DNA of 64,000 nucleotides from Dongia sedimenti (GCA_030715195.1 JAUYVI010000005.1:434001-498000); one strand, 5' to 3'; numbered from the stretch's first letter, positions 16,436 to 25,892 are shown. Notes: generated from the sequence alone by a model not told the origin. Made by a program: numbers and translations.

Positions 16436-16920
16436 TTCACGGCGTGCGGGATCGCGAGCTCGAACAGCGGCAGCAGGCGGCTTCGGTCGACCCCGGAGGG
16501 TGCGGCGCCGCAGCGCCGGGCGCCGAGCTTCTCATAGAAGGCGGCGGCATGGGGATCGGACAGGATCGAGACATGGGTGGCGCCCTTGGCTCCAGCCAGC
16601 GCGACCGCGGCGCCGAACAGCGCCCGGCCGACGCCCTGCCCGAGCCGCTCCGGCGCGACGAAGAGATGGCTGAGCTCGAACCAGTTCGGCCGGCGGAGCG
16701 GCACGATGGCGGCGACGCCGCAAGGCGCGGACTCCGCCGCATGGGCCGTCAGCACGCTGCCCGCTCCGATTTCGCTCTCCCGGATTCGCAGCAGTCGCGA
16801 AGCGGCAGCCATGAAGGCGGTGTCATAGCCCCAATGCGCCTTCGCCCGGATACAGAGTTCCGTCAGGATCGGGGCTTCGCCCGGCCGCGCTGGGCGGATG
16901 AGGATTGCGTTGGGTGACAT
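16432..16920 (-). CDS. GNAT family N-acetyltransferase
   Basis: A 162-aa protein from ATG 16920 (MSPNAILIRPARPGEAPIL is a typical GNAT N-terminus). An ATG at 16953 with GGGGAGG only 3 nt away would add 11 residues and nearly touch the divergent gene at 16977. Acetyl-CoA motif A is LFVAPERLGQGVGRALFGAA and motif B is HVSILSDPHAAAFYEKLGA. Substrate unknown. The stop codon sits inside the FNR-type box of hemN, so this gene forms the upstream boundary of the hemN promoter. Confidence 0.85.
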   Translation of the reverse strand: MSPNAILIRPARPGEAPILTELCIRAKAHWGYDTAFMAAASRLLRIRESEIGAGSVLTAHAAESAPCGVAAIVPLRRPNWFELSHLFVAPERLGQGVGRALFGAAVALAGAKGATHVSILSDPHAAAFYEKLGARRCGAAPSGVDRSRLLPLFELAIPHAVN

Positions 16921-16976
16921 GGCCTGCTGGCAAGCGGTCGGTCGGCTCCCCATATACCTCCCCGAAGGAGATTGCC

Positions 16977-17351
16977 ATGACGAAGGCGAGCGTAAAGGGG
17001 TGGATGGGCAGCGGCGCTGCGGCTCTGCTCCTGTCGTTGGCCCTGCTGCATGCGGTTCCCGCCGGCGCGCAGGAGACGCCCGAGCAGTTCGACGCCGCCA
17101 ATGCCGAGAACCGGCGGCACAGCGAGGCCCAGAACCAACTTCGGAATCAGGCGCATGACTTGCGGACCGACCGCGGAAACGCGCTGCTCCAGTGCCAAGG
17201 CGCCGGCTCAGCCGCGGCGCAAGGCGCCTGCAGCAGCAATGTCGAGATCAACACGCGCCAGCGCGACCTCGATCTCAACAATCAGTTCATCCGGGAACGC
17301 AACAGCCACAACCAGATCCTGAAAGGGATCGGCGTCCACCGCGTGCCATAG
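16977..17351 (+). CDS. Small secreted hypothetical protein
   Basis: A 124-aa protein; ATG 16977 follows GAAGGAGATTGCC, a strong ribosome site. Residues 1-33 form a Sec signal peptide ending PAGAQ. The mature part is polar and helical (EQFDAANAENRRHSEAQNQL, INTRQRDLDLNNQFIRERNS), rich in Gln/Asn/Arg and with two Cys (LLQCQGAG, GACSSN) that could form a disulfide. No known family. Its stop is 9 bp from the convergent TPR gene. Confidence 0.7.
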   Translation: MTKASVKGWMGSGAAALLLSLALLHAVPAGAQETPEQFDAANAENRRHSEAQNQLRNQAHDLRTDRGNALLQCQGAGSAAAQGACSSNVEINTRQRDLDLNNQFIRERNSHNQILKGIGVHRVP

Positions 17352-17359
17352 GCCGCAGG

Positions 17360-18100
17360 TCAGCCGAGGCTGGCCAGCAACTGCCGCGATCGCCGGGCCC
17401 AGGGCCGCTCGGTCGGGCCGATGCGGAACTTGCGGGCATGGGTCACCACGTTCTTCAGCTCGGTCCGTGCCTGCTGGGTCTTGCCGGCCCGCGCCAGGAT
17501 CTCGCCGTAACGGAAGCGCGCCTCCAGCCCGACCGAGCGATCGAGCATCGCCGCCAATTCACGGAGCGCCGTTTCGGAATCGCCAGCGGCATCGGCGGCC
17601 CGCGCCTTCAGGATGGCGACGTCCTGCGGATAGTAATCGGGATCCGCCGCGGCAAGCTGCTCCAGGAGAGTCCGCGCCGCCTGGGGCTCGCCATTATAAA
17701 AGCGCACACGGGCGAGGCCGAGCAGCAGGTCCGGCGCATCCTCGAACTGGCCCTCGCGGGCGCTTTCGTAAAGTTTGATCGCTTCGTCGAAATGGCCCCG
17801 CGTCGTGCATTCCTCGGCCAGCGCCAGCTTGTTCTGCACGCTGCCGCAAACCGCCAGCTCCTCGGCGCGGCGATGCAGCCCTGCGTTGGGAACCACCGTC
17901 TTCAAGATGTCGCTGCCGAAGCCGCGGATCGCCCGGCTCCCGCGCAGCTCCGGCACGATCTCGACCAGGAAATAGATCAGCGCGCCGAGCAGCGGGAAGA
18001 ACAGGATGACGGCCAGCCACCAGAGCGGCCGTCCGGTGCGCAGGGCATGGACCGCGATGCCGATCTGCACCAGCAGAATGACAAGGCCGGCAATGTCCAT
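17360..18100 (-). CDS. Membrane-anchored PLDc_N/TPR-like protein
   Basis: A 246-aa protein; ATG 18100 with AGGAGG 10 nt upstream is preferred over an upstream start at 18127. Two N-terminal membrane helices (GLVILLVQIGIAVHALRTG and WLAVILFFPLLGALIYFLVE) match the short PLDc_N membrane module. The rest is a soluble TPR-like array (NKLALAEECTTRGHFDEAIK, DAPDLLLGLARVRFYNGE, GLEARFRYGEILARAGKTQQ). The TPR part would face the cytoplasm as a protein-binding scaffold. No catalytic residues. Partner unknown; it sits alone between the groESL terminator and a convergent gene. Confidence 0.75.
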   Translation of the reverse strand: MDIAGLVILLVQIGIAVHALRTGRPLWWLAVILFFPLLGALIYFLVEIVPELRGSRAIRGFGSDILKTVVPNAGLHRRAEELAVCGSVQNKLALAEECTTRGHFDEAIKLYESAREGQFEDAPDLLLGLARVRFYNGEPQAARTLLEQLAAADPDYYPQDVAILKARAADAAGDSETALRELAAMLDRSVGLEARFRYGEILARAGKTQQARTELKNVVTHARKFRIGPTERPWARRSRQLLASLG

Positions 18101-18230
18101 GACGAAGTTACCTCCTGTTACCGACAAGGCGGAATGCGAAGGGCCCGCCTCCTCACCGGATGCAGGCCCCCGATCGATTCATGTAATGCGACGCGGCGGA
18201 GATTCCAGGCTACGCGAGCGCTCCAAAGCA

Positions 18231-18264
18231 GAGGGGCCTGCACCCTTTCGGATGCAGGCCCCTC
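18231..18264 (-). terminator. Hairpin terminator after groEL
   Basis: A perfect 12-bp stem GAGGGGCCTGCA / TGCAGGCCCCTC (18231-18242, 18253-18264) with a 10-nt loop lies 34 nt beyond the groEL stop. On the minus strand it is followed by TGCTTTGG, a weak T-tract. A second GGATGCAGGCCCC half-copy sits near 18159. Confidence 0.65.
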
Positions 18265-18297
18265 GCTAGGACGAAAGAGCTTCCGGGAGACTTGGAC

Positions 18298-19950
<1,653 letters not shown>

Positions 19951-19994
19951 CTATCCTTGTCTGTTGAATTGGAAGCGGCGCGAGCAGCGAAGAA

Positions 19995-20315
19995 CTACTC
20001 GGCGGCCTTCTTCTTCGAAGAGGTGGTGCCCTCGATGATGCCGAGGATGTCCGACTCCTTCATGATCAGCAGGTCCTCGCCGTCCACCTTCACTTCGGTG
20101 CCGGACCACTTGCCGAACAGGATGCGGTCGCCTGCCTTCACGTCCAACGGCGTCAGCTTGCCGTCTTCGTTCTTCACGCCGGCGCCGGCGGCGATCACTT
20201 CGCCCTCTTGCGGCTTTTCCTTGGCGGTATCGGGAATGATGATGCCCCCAGCGGTCTTCTCGACGCCTTCGATGCGGCGCACGAGCACGCGGTCATGGAG
20301 CGGGCGAAACTTCAT
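19995..20315 (-). CDS. groES: 10-kDa co-chaperonin GroES
   Basis: A 106-aa protein, slightly longer than the usual 95-97 aa because of a C-terminal [11 protein letters not shown] extension. [20 protein letters not shown] is the canonical start, [20 protein letters not shown] includes the mobile loop that docks on GroEL, and [14 protein letters not shown] follows. ATG 20315 has GGAGG eight bases upstream. First gene of the heat-shock operon. Confidence 0.97.
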   Translation of the reverse strand: MKFRPLHDRVLVRRIEGVEKTAGGIIIPDTAKEKPQEGEVIAAGAGVKNEDGKLTPLDVKAGDRILFGKWSGTEVKVDGEDLLIMKESDILGIIEGTTSSKKKAAE

Positions 20316-20393
20316 GGAGATCCTCCGTATGAATGAAAGTGGCGTCCCTGATTCCGTCGGCCAGTGGTTTCAGACCTCGATCGCAGCGGGCTG

Positions 20394-20420
20394 TTAGCAC
20401 TCTCATCCGACGAGTGCCAG
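20394..20420 (-). promoter_or_regulatory. CIRCE element (HrcA operator) of groESL
   Basis: TTAGCACTC-N9-GAGTGCCAG matches the CIRCE consensus (TTAGCACTC-N9-GAGTGCTAA) in all nine bases of one arm and seven of nine in the other. It overlaps the region just downstream of the -10 hexamer, where HrcA would block initiation until heat shock. Confidence 0.9.
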
Positions 20421-20421
20421 C

Positions 20422-20450
20422 GATGTAGGCCCATACCCCCGGATCGTCAA
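20422..20450 (-). promoter_or_regulatory. groES: groESL promoter
   Basis: On the minus strand TTGACG (20445-20450) and TACATC (20422-20427) are separated by exactly 17 nt, and the CIRCE operator begins two bases after the -10. This gives an untranslated leader of roughly 100 nt before groES. The -10 is weak (3 of 6), as often in heat-shock promoters that also use alternative sigma factors. Confidence 0.65.
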
Positions 20451-20503
20451 GGGCTAAGAGTCCGGAAACGCACGCAAAATCATGAAATCCCGACGCCGAT
20501 CTC

Positions 20504-20540
20504 GTGCTGCTTAGCAGCACAGTTCCGCGTCGAGTGCTAA
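20504..20540. promoter_or_regulatory. Degenerate second CIRCE-like element with a 17-nt palindrome
   Basis: A perfect palindrome GTGCTGCTTAGCAGCAC (20504-20520) is followed after 11 nt by GAGTGCTAA (20532-20540), an exact CIRCE right arm. The left arm TTAGCA-GCAC would be CIRCE with an insertion. It lies about 85 bp upstream of the groESL CIRCE and could be an auxiliary HrcA site or belong to the next gene, usg. Confidence 0.4.
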
Positions 20541-20700
20541 CTAACTGAAAGATAAGCGCTATTCAAGCATTTGTTAAGGAACGAAGACGAGACTGCTGGT
20601 ATGGTTCAGTGAGGGTCTGAGTCGCACGCTTCGATCCCAATCGACCGCCGCGTGACCGGACCCGCTCTGACCGTCATTGGCAGACTGGAGGTCCCTTTCC

Positions 20701-20970
20701 ATGGCGCGTTCCGGACTGGCGTTGCAGCTCAACCACTACCGGCTGACCACGGCCCATATCCTCTACCACATGCCGGATCATCCCGGCCTCCTACAGACCT
20801 TCGTCTGGCAGGATTACGACCTCGCCCCGAAATTCCCATCTTTGCGTCGATTCCTGGATTTCTGGTCCCACAATCTCGACGGCAAGCTGCACTCGGTCCA
20901 AGTCGCCTCCGCGGAGCTGATCGCGCCGCCGCAATGGCGCAATGCACAGGCCCTGCTGACGATGCACTGA
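20701..20970 (+). CDS. Usg family protein
   Basis: An 89-aa protein; ATG 20701 with GGAGG about 9 nt upstream. LQLNHYRLTTAHILYHMPDH, LLQTFVWQDYDLAPKFPSLR and RFLDFWSHNLDGKLHSVQVA match the Usg family, a small cytoplasmic protein widespread in alphaproteobacteria. Its function is unknown despite the historical tag 'upstream of trp'. It is divergent from groES. Confidence 0.85.
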   Translation: MARSGLALQLNHYRLTTAHILYHMPDHPGLLQTFVWQDYDLAPKFPSLRRFLDFWSHNLDGKLHSVQVASAELIAPPQWRNAQALLTMH

Positions 20971-21048
20971 CACACAGCGCCGCATGACAGGCTGAGTCTG
21001 GCCTGTTAAAGCTTCGGCCCCAGAACGGCGGCCGGAGTCGGAACCAGC

Positions 21049-21630
21049 GTGCTGCGTCGAATTTACGATTGGGTGATGCGGCTCGCCCACCACCCGCGCG
21101 CCGCTTGGGCGCTGTTCGCGGTCAGCTTCACGGAAAGCTCGTTTTTCCCGATCCCGCCCGACGCCATGCTGATCCCCATGGTGCTGGCCGACCGGCGCAA
21201 GGCCTGGTTCTACGCCCTGATCTGCACCATCGCCTCGATTCTGGGGGCGCTGCTGGGCTACTGGATCGGCCATACCCTTTATGAAACGGTCGGGAAGCCG
21301 ATCATCGCCTTCTACCATCTCGAAGCCGCCATGCAGGGCTTCATCGACGATTTCAACGAATACGGCCTCTGGATCATCCTGGTCAAAGGCCTGACCCCCA
21401 TTCCCTACAAACTGGTCACCATTGCCAGCGGGGTGGCCGGTTTCGCCTTGACGCCGTTCATCCTGGCCTCGATCGTGACCCGTGGATTCCGCTTTTTCCT
21501 GGTGGCGGGATTGCTCTATTTTTTCGGGGAACCGATCCGGGACTTCATCGAGCGCCGCCTGACCCTGGTCACCACCCTGTTCATCGTCCTGGTGGTCGGC
21601 GGTTTCGTCGCCCTCAAATACCTCGGCTGA
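21049..21630 (+). CDS. YqaA/DedA-family membrane protein
   Basis: A 193-aa inner-membrane protein starting at GTG 21049 (ATG 21076 is an alternative). It has VTT/DedA-like features: FTESSFFPIPPDAMLIPMVL (the FFP-IP re-entrant loop), GALLGYWIGHTLYETVGKP and LVKGLTPIPYKLVTIASGVA (second P-IP re-entrant loop with the conserved Lys-Gly), followed by two helices. DedA-superfamily proteins move lipids or support membrane homeostasis. It lies 7 bp before dsbB and is probably co-transcribed with dsbB and coq7. Confidence 0.88.
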   Translation: MLRRIYDWVMRLAHHPRAAWALFAVSFTESSFFPIPPDAMLIPMVLADRRKAWFYALICTIASILGALLGYWIGHTLYETVGKPIIAFYHLEAAMQGFIDDFNEYGLWIILVKGLTPIPYKLVTIASGVAGFALTPFILASIVTRGFRFFLVAGLLYFFGEPIRDFIERRLTLVTTLFIVLVVGGFVALKYLG

Positions 21631-21637
21631 GGACATT

Positions 21638-22165
21638 TTGGCCCGCACCTATTCCTCGTTCCAACACCGCCGCGCCGCCGGCATCGATCCCCGCGATGTG
21701 CCGTGGATCGTGACGCTGCTCGCCTTCGCCGCGCTCTGCGTCGCCTGGCTGGCGCAGTACGGCGGCGGCCTGGCGCCCTGCGAGCTCTGCTATTGGGCGC
21801 GCTACGGCTATTGGGCGGCGATCGCCCTCGGCCTGGTTGCGATCTTCTTCAGCCGCCGGCCGAAGGCGCGCAAATTCTGGCTCTATCTGACCGGCGTGGC
21901 ATTCCTCTGCATCGTCGGCATCTCGATCTTCCATGTCGGCGTCGAGCACGGCTGGTGGCAGGGCACCGCGGCGTGCACCGGCGCCAGTACCGCCGGCATG
22001 ACCACCGAAGAGCTCACCCAGGCGATCATGAACGCCCCGGTCACCCGTTGCGACGAACCGGCCTTCGAATTCCTCGGCATCTCCATGGCGGGCTATGACG
22101 CGATCTATGCCGCAATTCTCGCCTGGTTCACGCTCTGGGGCGCCACGCGGCGCGCGCATCGATGA
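21638..22165 (+). CDS. dsbB: Disulfide bond formation protein B
   Basis: A 175-aa inner-membrane protein starting at TTG 21638 after GAGGACAT. It has four membrane helices, the quinone-proximal CxxC (LAPCELCYWARYGYWAAI) in the first periplasmic loop, and a second pair (AACTGAS and TRCDEP) in the second loop, as required for relaying electrons from DsbA to ubiquinone. The second loop carries an acidic TTEELTQAIMNAP insert. No dsbA is in the window. The last 4 bp overlap coq7. Confidence 0.9.
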   Translation: MARTYSSFQHRRAAGIDPRDVPWIVTLLAFAALCVAWLAQYGGGLAPCELCYWARYGYWAAIALGLVAIFFSRRPKARKFWLYLTGVAFLCIVGISIFHVGVEHGWWQGTAACTGASTAGMTTEELTQAIMNAPVTRCDEPAFEFLGISMAGYDAIYAAILAWFTLWGATRRAHR

Positions 22166-22725
22166 ACGAGGCGCCTAACTTGACTGCAGGGGACCGGCTG
22201 CCCGGCGATCCCAGCAAGGCGCAGCTGATCGACCGCATCATCCGCGTCGATCACGCCGGCGAGTACGGCGCGAAGCGGATCTACGAGGGCCAGCTCGCCA
22301 TGCTGAAGGGCAAGCCCGAGGCCGCCGTGGTGCGTCGCATGTACGAGCAGGAGCTCGAGCATCTGAAGGAATTCGAGCGCCTGATGGTTGAGCGCCGCGC
22401 GCGCCCCTCGGCGCTCTATCCCATCTGGCACGTCGCCGGCTTCGCGCTCGGCGCGGCCACCGCGCTGCTGGGGCCGAAGGCCGCGATGGCCTGCACCGTC
22501 GCCGTCGAGGAAGTGATCGACGAGCATTACCGCGCGCAGGGCGAGCAACTCGGAACCGACGAGCAGCCGCTGCAAGCGACCATCGAGAAATTCCGCGCCG
22601 AGGAAGAGCACCACCGCGACACCGGCCTCGCCCACGGCGCCGAACAGGCGGCGGGCTATCCGGTGCTGAGTGCGGCGATCAAGGCCGGCTCAAGGCTCGC
22701 CATCTGGCTGGCGGAGCGCGTTTAA
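22162..22725 (+). CDS. coq7: Demethoxyubiquinone hydroxylase
   Basis: A 187-aa di-iron enzyme of ubiquinone synthesis. RIIRVDHAGEYGAKRIYEGQ, YEQELEHLKEFERL and AVEEVIDEHYRAQ, with EEEHHRDTGLAHGA, supply the Glu/His ligands of the two iron atoms. It performs the penultimate step, hydroxylation of demethoxyubiquinol. Start overlaps the dsbB stop (ATGA), coupling two ubiquinone-linked functions. A half-element of repeat family 1 begins 5 nt after the stop. Confidence 0.95.
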   Translation: MNEAPNLTAGDRLPGDPSKAQLIDRIIRVDHAGEYGAKRIYEGQLAMLKGKPEAAVVRRMYEQELEHLKEFERLMVERRARPSALYPIWHVAGFALGAATALLGPKAAMACTVAVEEVIDEHYRAQGEQLGTDEQPLQATIEKFRAEEEHHRDTGLAHGAEQAAGYPVLSAAIKAGSRLAIWLAERV

Positions 22726-22730
22726 AAGAA

Positions 22731-22770
22731 TCCCCCTCCCCCGAATCGGGGGAGGGCAGGGGTGGGGGTA
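22731..22770. repeat. Repeat family 1, half-element B-left
   Basis: A CTCCCCCGAATCGGGGGAG stem followed by AGGGGTGGGGGT, that is stem then tail reading rightward towards the DUF559 gene. It begins 5 nt after the coq7 stop and is near-identical to the reverse complement of the half-element at 23174-23212. Confidence 0.85.
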
Positions 22771-22799
22771 CGAGACACCGCTTCGGGGACTTTGCGCAC

Positions 22800-23216
22800 A
22801 TGCACAGCGTCCGAACCCGATACAAAACTCTCGCCCGGGCGATCCGTCTCCGCGCGGAAATGACCGATGCGGAGAAGAAGCTTTGGCGCCATCTGCGCGG
22901 TCGCCAACTGGACAGTCGTCAATTTCGCAAACAGGTAGAAATCGGCGACTATGTCGTCGATTTCTGCTGCCTGAAGGCGCGATTGGTCATTGAAGTCGAC
23001 GGAGGCCAGCACGACGCGCGAGCGGCGCAGGATGAAGCCCGAACAAAGTGGCTGAACGCTCAGGGGTATCGTGTCATCCGCTTCTGGAACAATGAGGTGC
23101 TGCAGAACATAGACGGCGTGTTGCAGGAGATCGTGCGTGTTCTAGCCCTTCCACGCCTGCGCGGCGATTCGCACCCCCACCCCAACCCTCCCCCGATTCG
23201 GGGGAGGGTTAAGTAG
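22800..23216 (+). CDS. DUF559 (Vsr-like) endonuclease-domain protein
   Basis: A 138-aa protein. The fold is PD-(D/E)XK-like: the N-terminal helix MTDAEKKLWRHLRGRQLDSR, then DYVVDFCCLKARLVIEVDGG with Asp54, Glu65 and Asp67 as candidate catalytic acids, then QHD, and RVIRFWNNEVLQNIDGVL at the end. It is related to Vsr mismatch nuclease but lacks a partner methylase. Residues 125-138 (HPHPNPPPIRGRVK) are encoded by an invading family-1 repeat. Inverted half-elements on both sides suggest that the gene may travel with, or process, these repeats. Confidence 0.85.
   Translation: MHSVRTRYKTLARAIRLRAEMTDAEKKLWRHLRGRQLDSRQFRKQVEIGDYVVDFCCLKARLVIEVDGGQHDARAAQDEARTKWLNAQGYRVIRFWNNEVLQNIDGVLQEIVRVLALPRLRGDSHPHPNPPPIRGRVK
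23174..23212. repeat. Repeat family 1, half-element B-right
   Basis: CCCCCACCCCAACC followed by CTCCCCCGATTCGGGGGAG, the inverted partner of B-left. It encodes the last residues of the DUF559 protein and ends 23 nt before the stop of the convergent YczE gene. Confidence 0.85.
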
Positions 23217-23235
23217 AGCGCTTCGCGCGCAGCTC

Positions 23236-23826
23236 TTATCCCACCAAGCCCAGCTTCTTCTCCACATCCAGCATCCAGTGCACCAGCGGGCCGATCAGCG
23301 CGGCAAACGCGAGCGTGCCCAGTCCCACCGCGCCGCCCAGCCACCAGCCGATCCCTAGCACCGAGATCTCGATGATGGTGCGCGCGACGCGGATCGAGAG
23401 GCCGAACTTCTGATGCAGGCCCAGCATCAGCCCGTCGCGCGGGCCGGCGCCGAGCTTGGTCGGGAGATAGAGCGCGCTGCCGATGCTGATCACCACGATC
23501 CCACCCAGCATCAGCGCCCATTGCGTCACGGCGTCGTGTGGCACCGGCACGTAATCGAGCGCCACGTTGGTCATGGGGCCGATGCAGAGCACGTTCAGGA
23601 CCGTGCCGATGCCCGGCTTCTGCTTCAGCGGCAGCCAGAACAGCATCACCGCCGCGCCCACGATCACCGCCGCGGTGCCGATCTTCATGCCAAGCTGCAG
23701 CGCGACGCCTTGGTGAAACGCATCCCAGGGGCCCAGGCCGAGGTCGGCCCGCACCATCATCGCGATCGCAATTCCGTAGCAGGCGAAGCCGGCGAACAGG
23801 AAGATCCAGCGCTTCAGGTTACGCAT
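23236..23826 (-). CDS. YczE/YitT-family membrane protein
   Basis: A 196-aa protein with five to six predicted membrane helices. The N-terminal WIFLFAGFACYGIAIAMMVR and LGLGPWDAFHQGVALQLGM, with the repeated GAGPRDGLMLGLHQKFGLS, are the duplicated 'LG-PWD' signatures of YczE-like proteins. Transport or anchoring function is uncharacterised. Its start is 12 bp from the dCTP deaminase stop, so the two are probably co-transcribed. Confidence 0.85.
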   Translation of the reverse strand: MRNLKRWIFLFAGFACYGIAIAMMVRADLGLGPWDAFHQGVALQLGMKIGTAAVIVGAAVMLFWLPLKQKPGIGTVLNVLCIGPMTNVALDYVPVPHDAVTQWALMLGGIVVISIGSALYLPTKLGAGPRDGLMLGLHQKFGLSIRVARTIIEISVLGIGWWLGGAVGLGTLAFAALIGPLVHWMLDVEKKLGLVG

Positions 23827-23838
23827 GTGAATTGAAGA

Positions 23839-24987
23839 TCAGGCGAACTGCTTCGCCAGCTTCAGCCCCTGGTTCTGGTAATTCGAGCCGATGCCCTGGC
23901 CGTAGAGCTTATCGGGCCGCGTCGCCATCCGTTCGTAGCGCAGCATGGCGACGGTCTGCCCGTGCTCCAGCATGAACGGCACGTCATGCGAGCGGACCTC
24001 CAGCACCGCGCGGCTGCCGCCGGTGGAGAGGTCCCAGCCGAAGCCCGGATCGAAGAAGCCGGCGTAATGCACCCGGAACTCGCCGACCGCGGTGTCATAG
24101 GGAATCATCTCGGCCGCGAAATCCGGCGGCACGCGGACCGCTTCGCGGGTGGCGAGGATGTAGAACTCGTCGGGGTCGAGGATCAGCCGGGTCGCGCCGT
24201 AGCGGCGGATCGGCTCCCAGAAATCGGCGGTGTCGTAGACGCCGACCTTGTCGACATCGATCCGGTCGGTGTGCTTCTTCGCGCGATAGCCGATCAGCGC
24301 CGAGTCCCCGCCGCCTTCGAGATCGATCGTGACCGCCACGTTCTTGCCGCGCAATGGCTTCGGCGTGCCGTCGAGCTTCACCAGGTCGCCCGCATCGTGC
24401 ATGCGCTGCAGCTCGCTGGCGGCGAGGGCAGGGGAGCCGCGGCGGAAGCGGATCTGATTGAGCCGCGAGCCCATGCGCGCGACGATGCTGAAGGTCTTCG
24501 GCGTGATCTCGGCGAAGAGCGGTCCGGAATAGCCGGGCTCGACCTCGTCGAACACCTGGCTGCGATCGGCGATCATCCGGGTCAGGATATCGAGCCGCCC
24601 GGTCGAGCTCTTCGGGTTGGTGACCGCGGTGATGCCGCTCTTCAGTTCCAGATGCTCGAGCAACGGCACCACATAGACGCAGCCCTTCTCCAGCACCGCG
24701 CCCTGCGTGAGGTCGATCGCATAGCCGTCGAGCTCCTTCACCCGGTCGAGCACGGTGGAGTCCGGCCCGGGCAGGAAGCTCGCGCGCACCCGATAGGCAA
24801 CCGGCCCGAGGCGGAGATCCATGCTGGCCGGCTGCAGCTGCGCCGGGTTGATCTCCTCGGTCGCCCAGATCTCCTTCTCGCGGATCATGGTCTGTAGCGA
24901 TTGATAGGGCAGCACGCCGGTGCGCACGTCGCGGCTCACCGCCGCAATGGCCGTCTCGACGAAAAGGCTGTTGGTCGCTTCGGACAT
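23839..24987 (-). CDS. dcd: 2'-deoxycytidine 5'-triphosphate deaminase (double-domain form)
   Basis: A 382-aa protein starting at ATG 24987; the frame is open upstream through a repeat, but family similarity starts at MSEATNSLFVE. It is about twice the length of E. coli Dcd and shows two Dcd/dUTPase-like halves: PASMDLRLGPVAYRVRASFL and ITAVTNPKSSTGRLDILTRM in the first, and FVHYAGF-type FDPGFGWDLSTGG with RSHDVPFMLEHGQTVAMLRY in the second. This long form is typical of alphaproteobacteria. It makes dUTP from dCTP for thymidylate synthesis. Confidence 0.9.
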   Translation of the reverse strand: MSEATNSLFVETAIAAVSRDVRTGVLPYQSLQTMIREKEIWATEEINPAQLQPASMDLRLGPVAYRVRASFLPGPDSTVLDRVKELDGYAIDLTQGAVLEKGCVYVVPLLEHLELKSGITAVTNPKSSTGRLDILTRMIADRSQVFDEVEPGYSGPLFAEITPKTFSIVARMGSRLNQIRFRRGSPALAASELQRMHDAGDLVKLDGTPKPLRGKNVAVTIDLEGGGDSALIGYRAKKHTDRIDVDKVGVYDTADFWEPIRRYGATRLILDPDEFYILATREAVRVPPDFAAEMIPYDTAVGEFRVHYAGFFDPGFGWDLSTGGSRAVLEVRSHDVPFMLEHGQTVAMLRYERMATRPDKLYGQGIGSNYQNQGLKLAKQFA

Positions 24988-25093
24988 GCCGACTCCTGGG
25001 CGGCGGAAGGCGCCGCAGGCGGCAACTGAGCGCAATTCGCCCAGTGAATCAACCGGGTGAATCAACCGGCCGTTCATCCCCGGTTTTCGTAAG

Positions 25094-25276
25094 TTATCCA
25101 CGACTCGGCACACAAAGAGGACGGACTCATCTTGTCCGTCATCCCCGCGCTGGGCGCGGGGATCCACGCCTTGGGTGCCGCACGATGCAAAGGCGTGGAT
25201 GCCCGGACCAAGTCCGGGCATGACGAGAATGAGGCGAGAGCGCCAGTTACCCACAAGCACCAATGCCTGTGGATAA
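25094..25276. promoter_or_regulatory. Cluster of DnaA-box-like 9-mers
   Basis: TTATCCACG (25094-25102), TTACCCACA (25247-25255) and a perfect TGTGGATAA (25268-25276) lie between dcd and the HNH gene. A fourth, perfect TTATCCACA occurs at 25893-25901, on the other side of the HNH gene. Two perfect and two one-mismatch boxes within 810 bp is more than chance predicts in GC-rich DNA. Confidence 0.4.
25138..25224. repeat. Palindromic repeat family 2, copy A (double)
   Basis: GTCATCCCCGCGC-TGG-GCGCGGGGAT followed by CCACGCC, an inner spacer, then GGCGTGGATGCCCGGAC-CAA-GTCCGGGCATGAC. Two hairpins form and the whole is also an imperfect palindrome. It lies 3' of the HNH gene and upstream of dcd. 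Related copies occur at 30427 and 55900. Confidence 0.85.
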
Positions 25277-25290
25277 ATCCGCGAACAGCC

Positions 25291-25863
25291 TCAGCCGATT
25301 TCCAGCTCGGAATCCCAGTAAAGAAAATCCCGCCAACTCTGGTGGAGGTAGTTCGGCGGGAAGGCGCGACCGTTCTCCTGGAGCTCGAACGTACTCGGCT
25401 GGAACGGTGTACGCTTCGGGTGCATGTGCACCTGATGGGGCAGGCGGTTGCCCTTCCGGAGATTGCAGGTCTGGCAGGCGGTGACGACGTTCTCCCAGTT
25501 GGTGCGGCCGCCGCGCGAGCGTGGGATCACGTGGTCGAAGGTCAGGTCCGGAGCCGGCGACGGCTCGCCGCAATACTGGCAGCGGAAGCGGTCGCGCAGG
25601 AACACGTTGAACCGGGTGAAGGCCGGCCGGCGCTCCTGGGGAATGAATTCTTTCAAGGCGATGACCGAAGGCAGCTTCATGGAGAAGCTGGGGCTGTGCA
25701 CCACGCGATCGTATTCCGAGAGGATGCTGACCCGGTCCAGGAACACCGCCTTGACCGTTTCCTGCCAGGGCCACAGAGACAGCGGGAAGTAACTCAACGG
25801 CCGGAAATCGGCGTTGAGCACCAGCGCAGGACAGGACTCGGGCGAAGCCATCATCATCTGCAT
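25291..25863 (-). CDS. HNH endonuclease
   Basis: A 190-aa protein. The HNH core is FRCQYCGEPSPAPDLTFDHV, then IPRSRGGRTNWENVVTACQT, then CNLRKGNRLP: two CxxC zinc pairs, the DH of the metal site, an Asn and the closing His-like segment. The N-terminal region PALVLNADFRPLSYFPLSLW is typical of a widespread chromosomal HNH family of unknown biological role that is not tied to phage. A perfect DnaA box overlaps its probable promoter region (25893-25901). Confidence 0.9.
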   Translation of the reverse strand: MQMMMASPESCPALVLNADFRPLSYFPLSLWPWQETVKAVFLDRVSILSEYDRVVHSPSFSMKLPSVIALKEFIPQERRPAFTRFNVFLRDRFRCQYCGEPSPAPDLTFDHVIPRSRGGRTNWENVVTACQTCNLRKGNRLPHQVHMHPKRTPFQPSTFELQENGRAFPPNYLHQSWRDFLYWDSELEIG

Positions 25864-25892
25864 TTTCGCTGCTGGACTAAGAAATAGTCAAC

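Larger units (their letters stand above)
22731..23212. mobile_element. Putative DUF559 unit bounded by inverted repeat halves
   Basis: The DUF559 gene is bracketed by two roughly 40-nt near-perfect inverted copies of repeat family 1, with their tails facing the gene. That is the layout of a small non-canonical mobile unit about 480 bp long. No transposase and no convincing target-site duplication is visible, so mobility is inferred from symmetry only. Confidence 0.35.

Noticed and set aside
23839..25263. N-terminally extended dCTP deaminase beginning at 25263
   Set aside because: The extension would translate through a family-2 repeat and intergenic sequence; family similarity starts at 24987.
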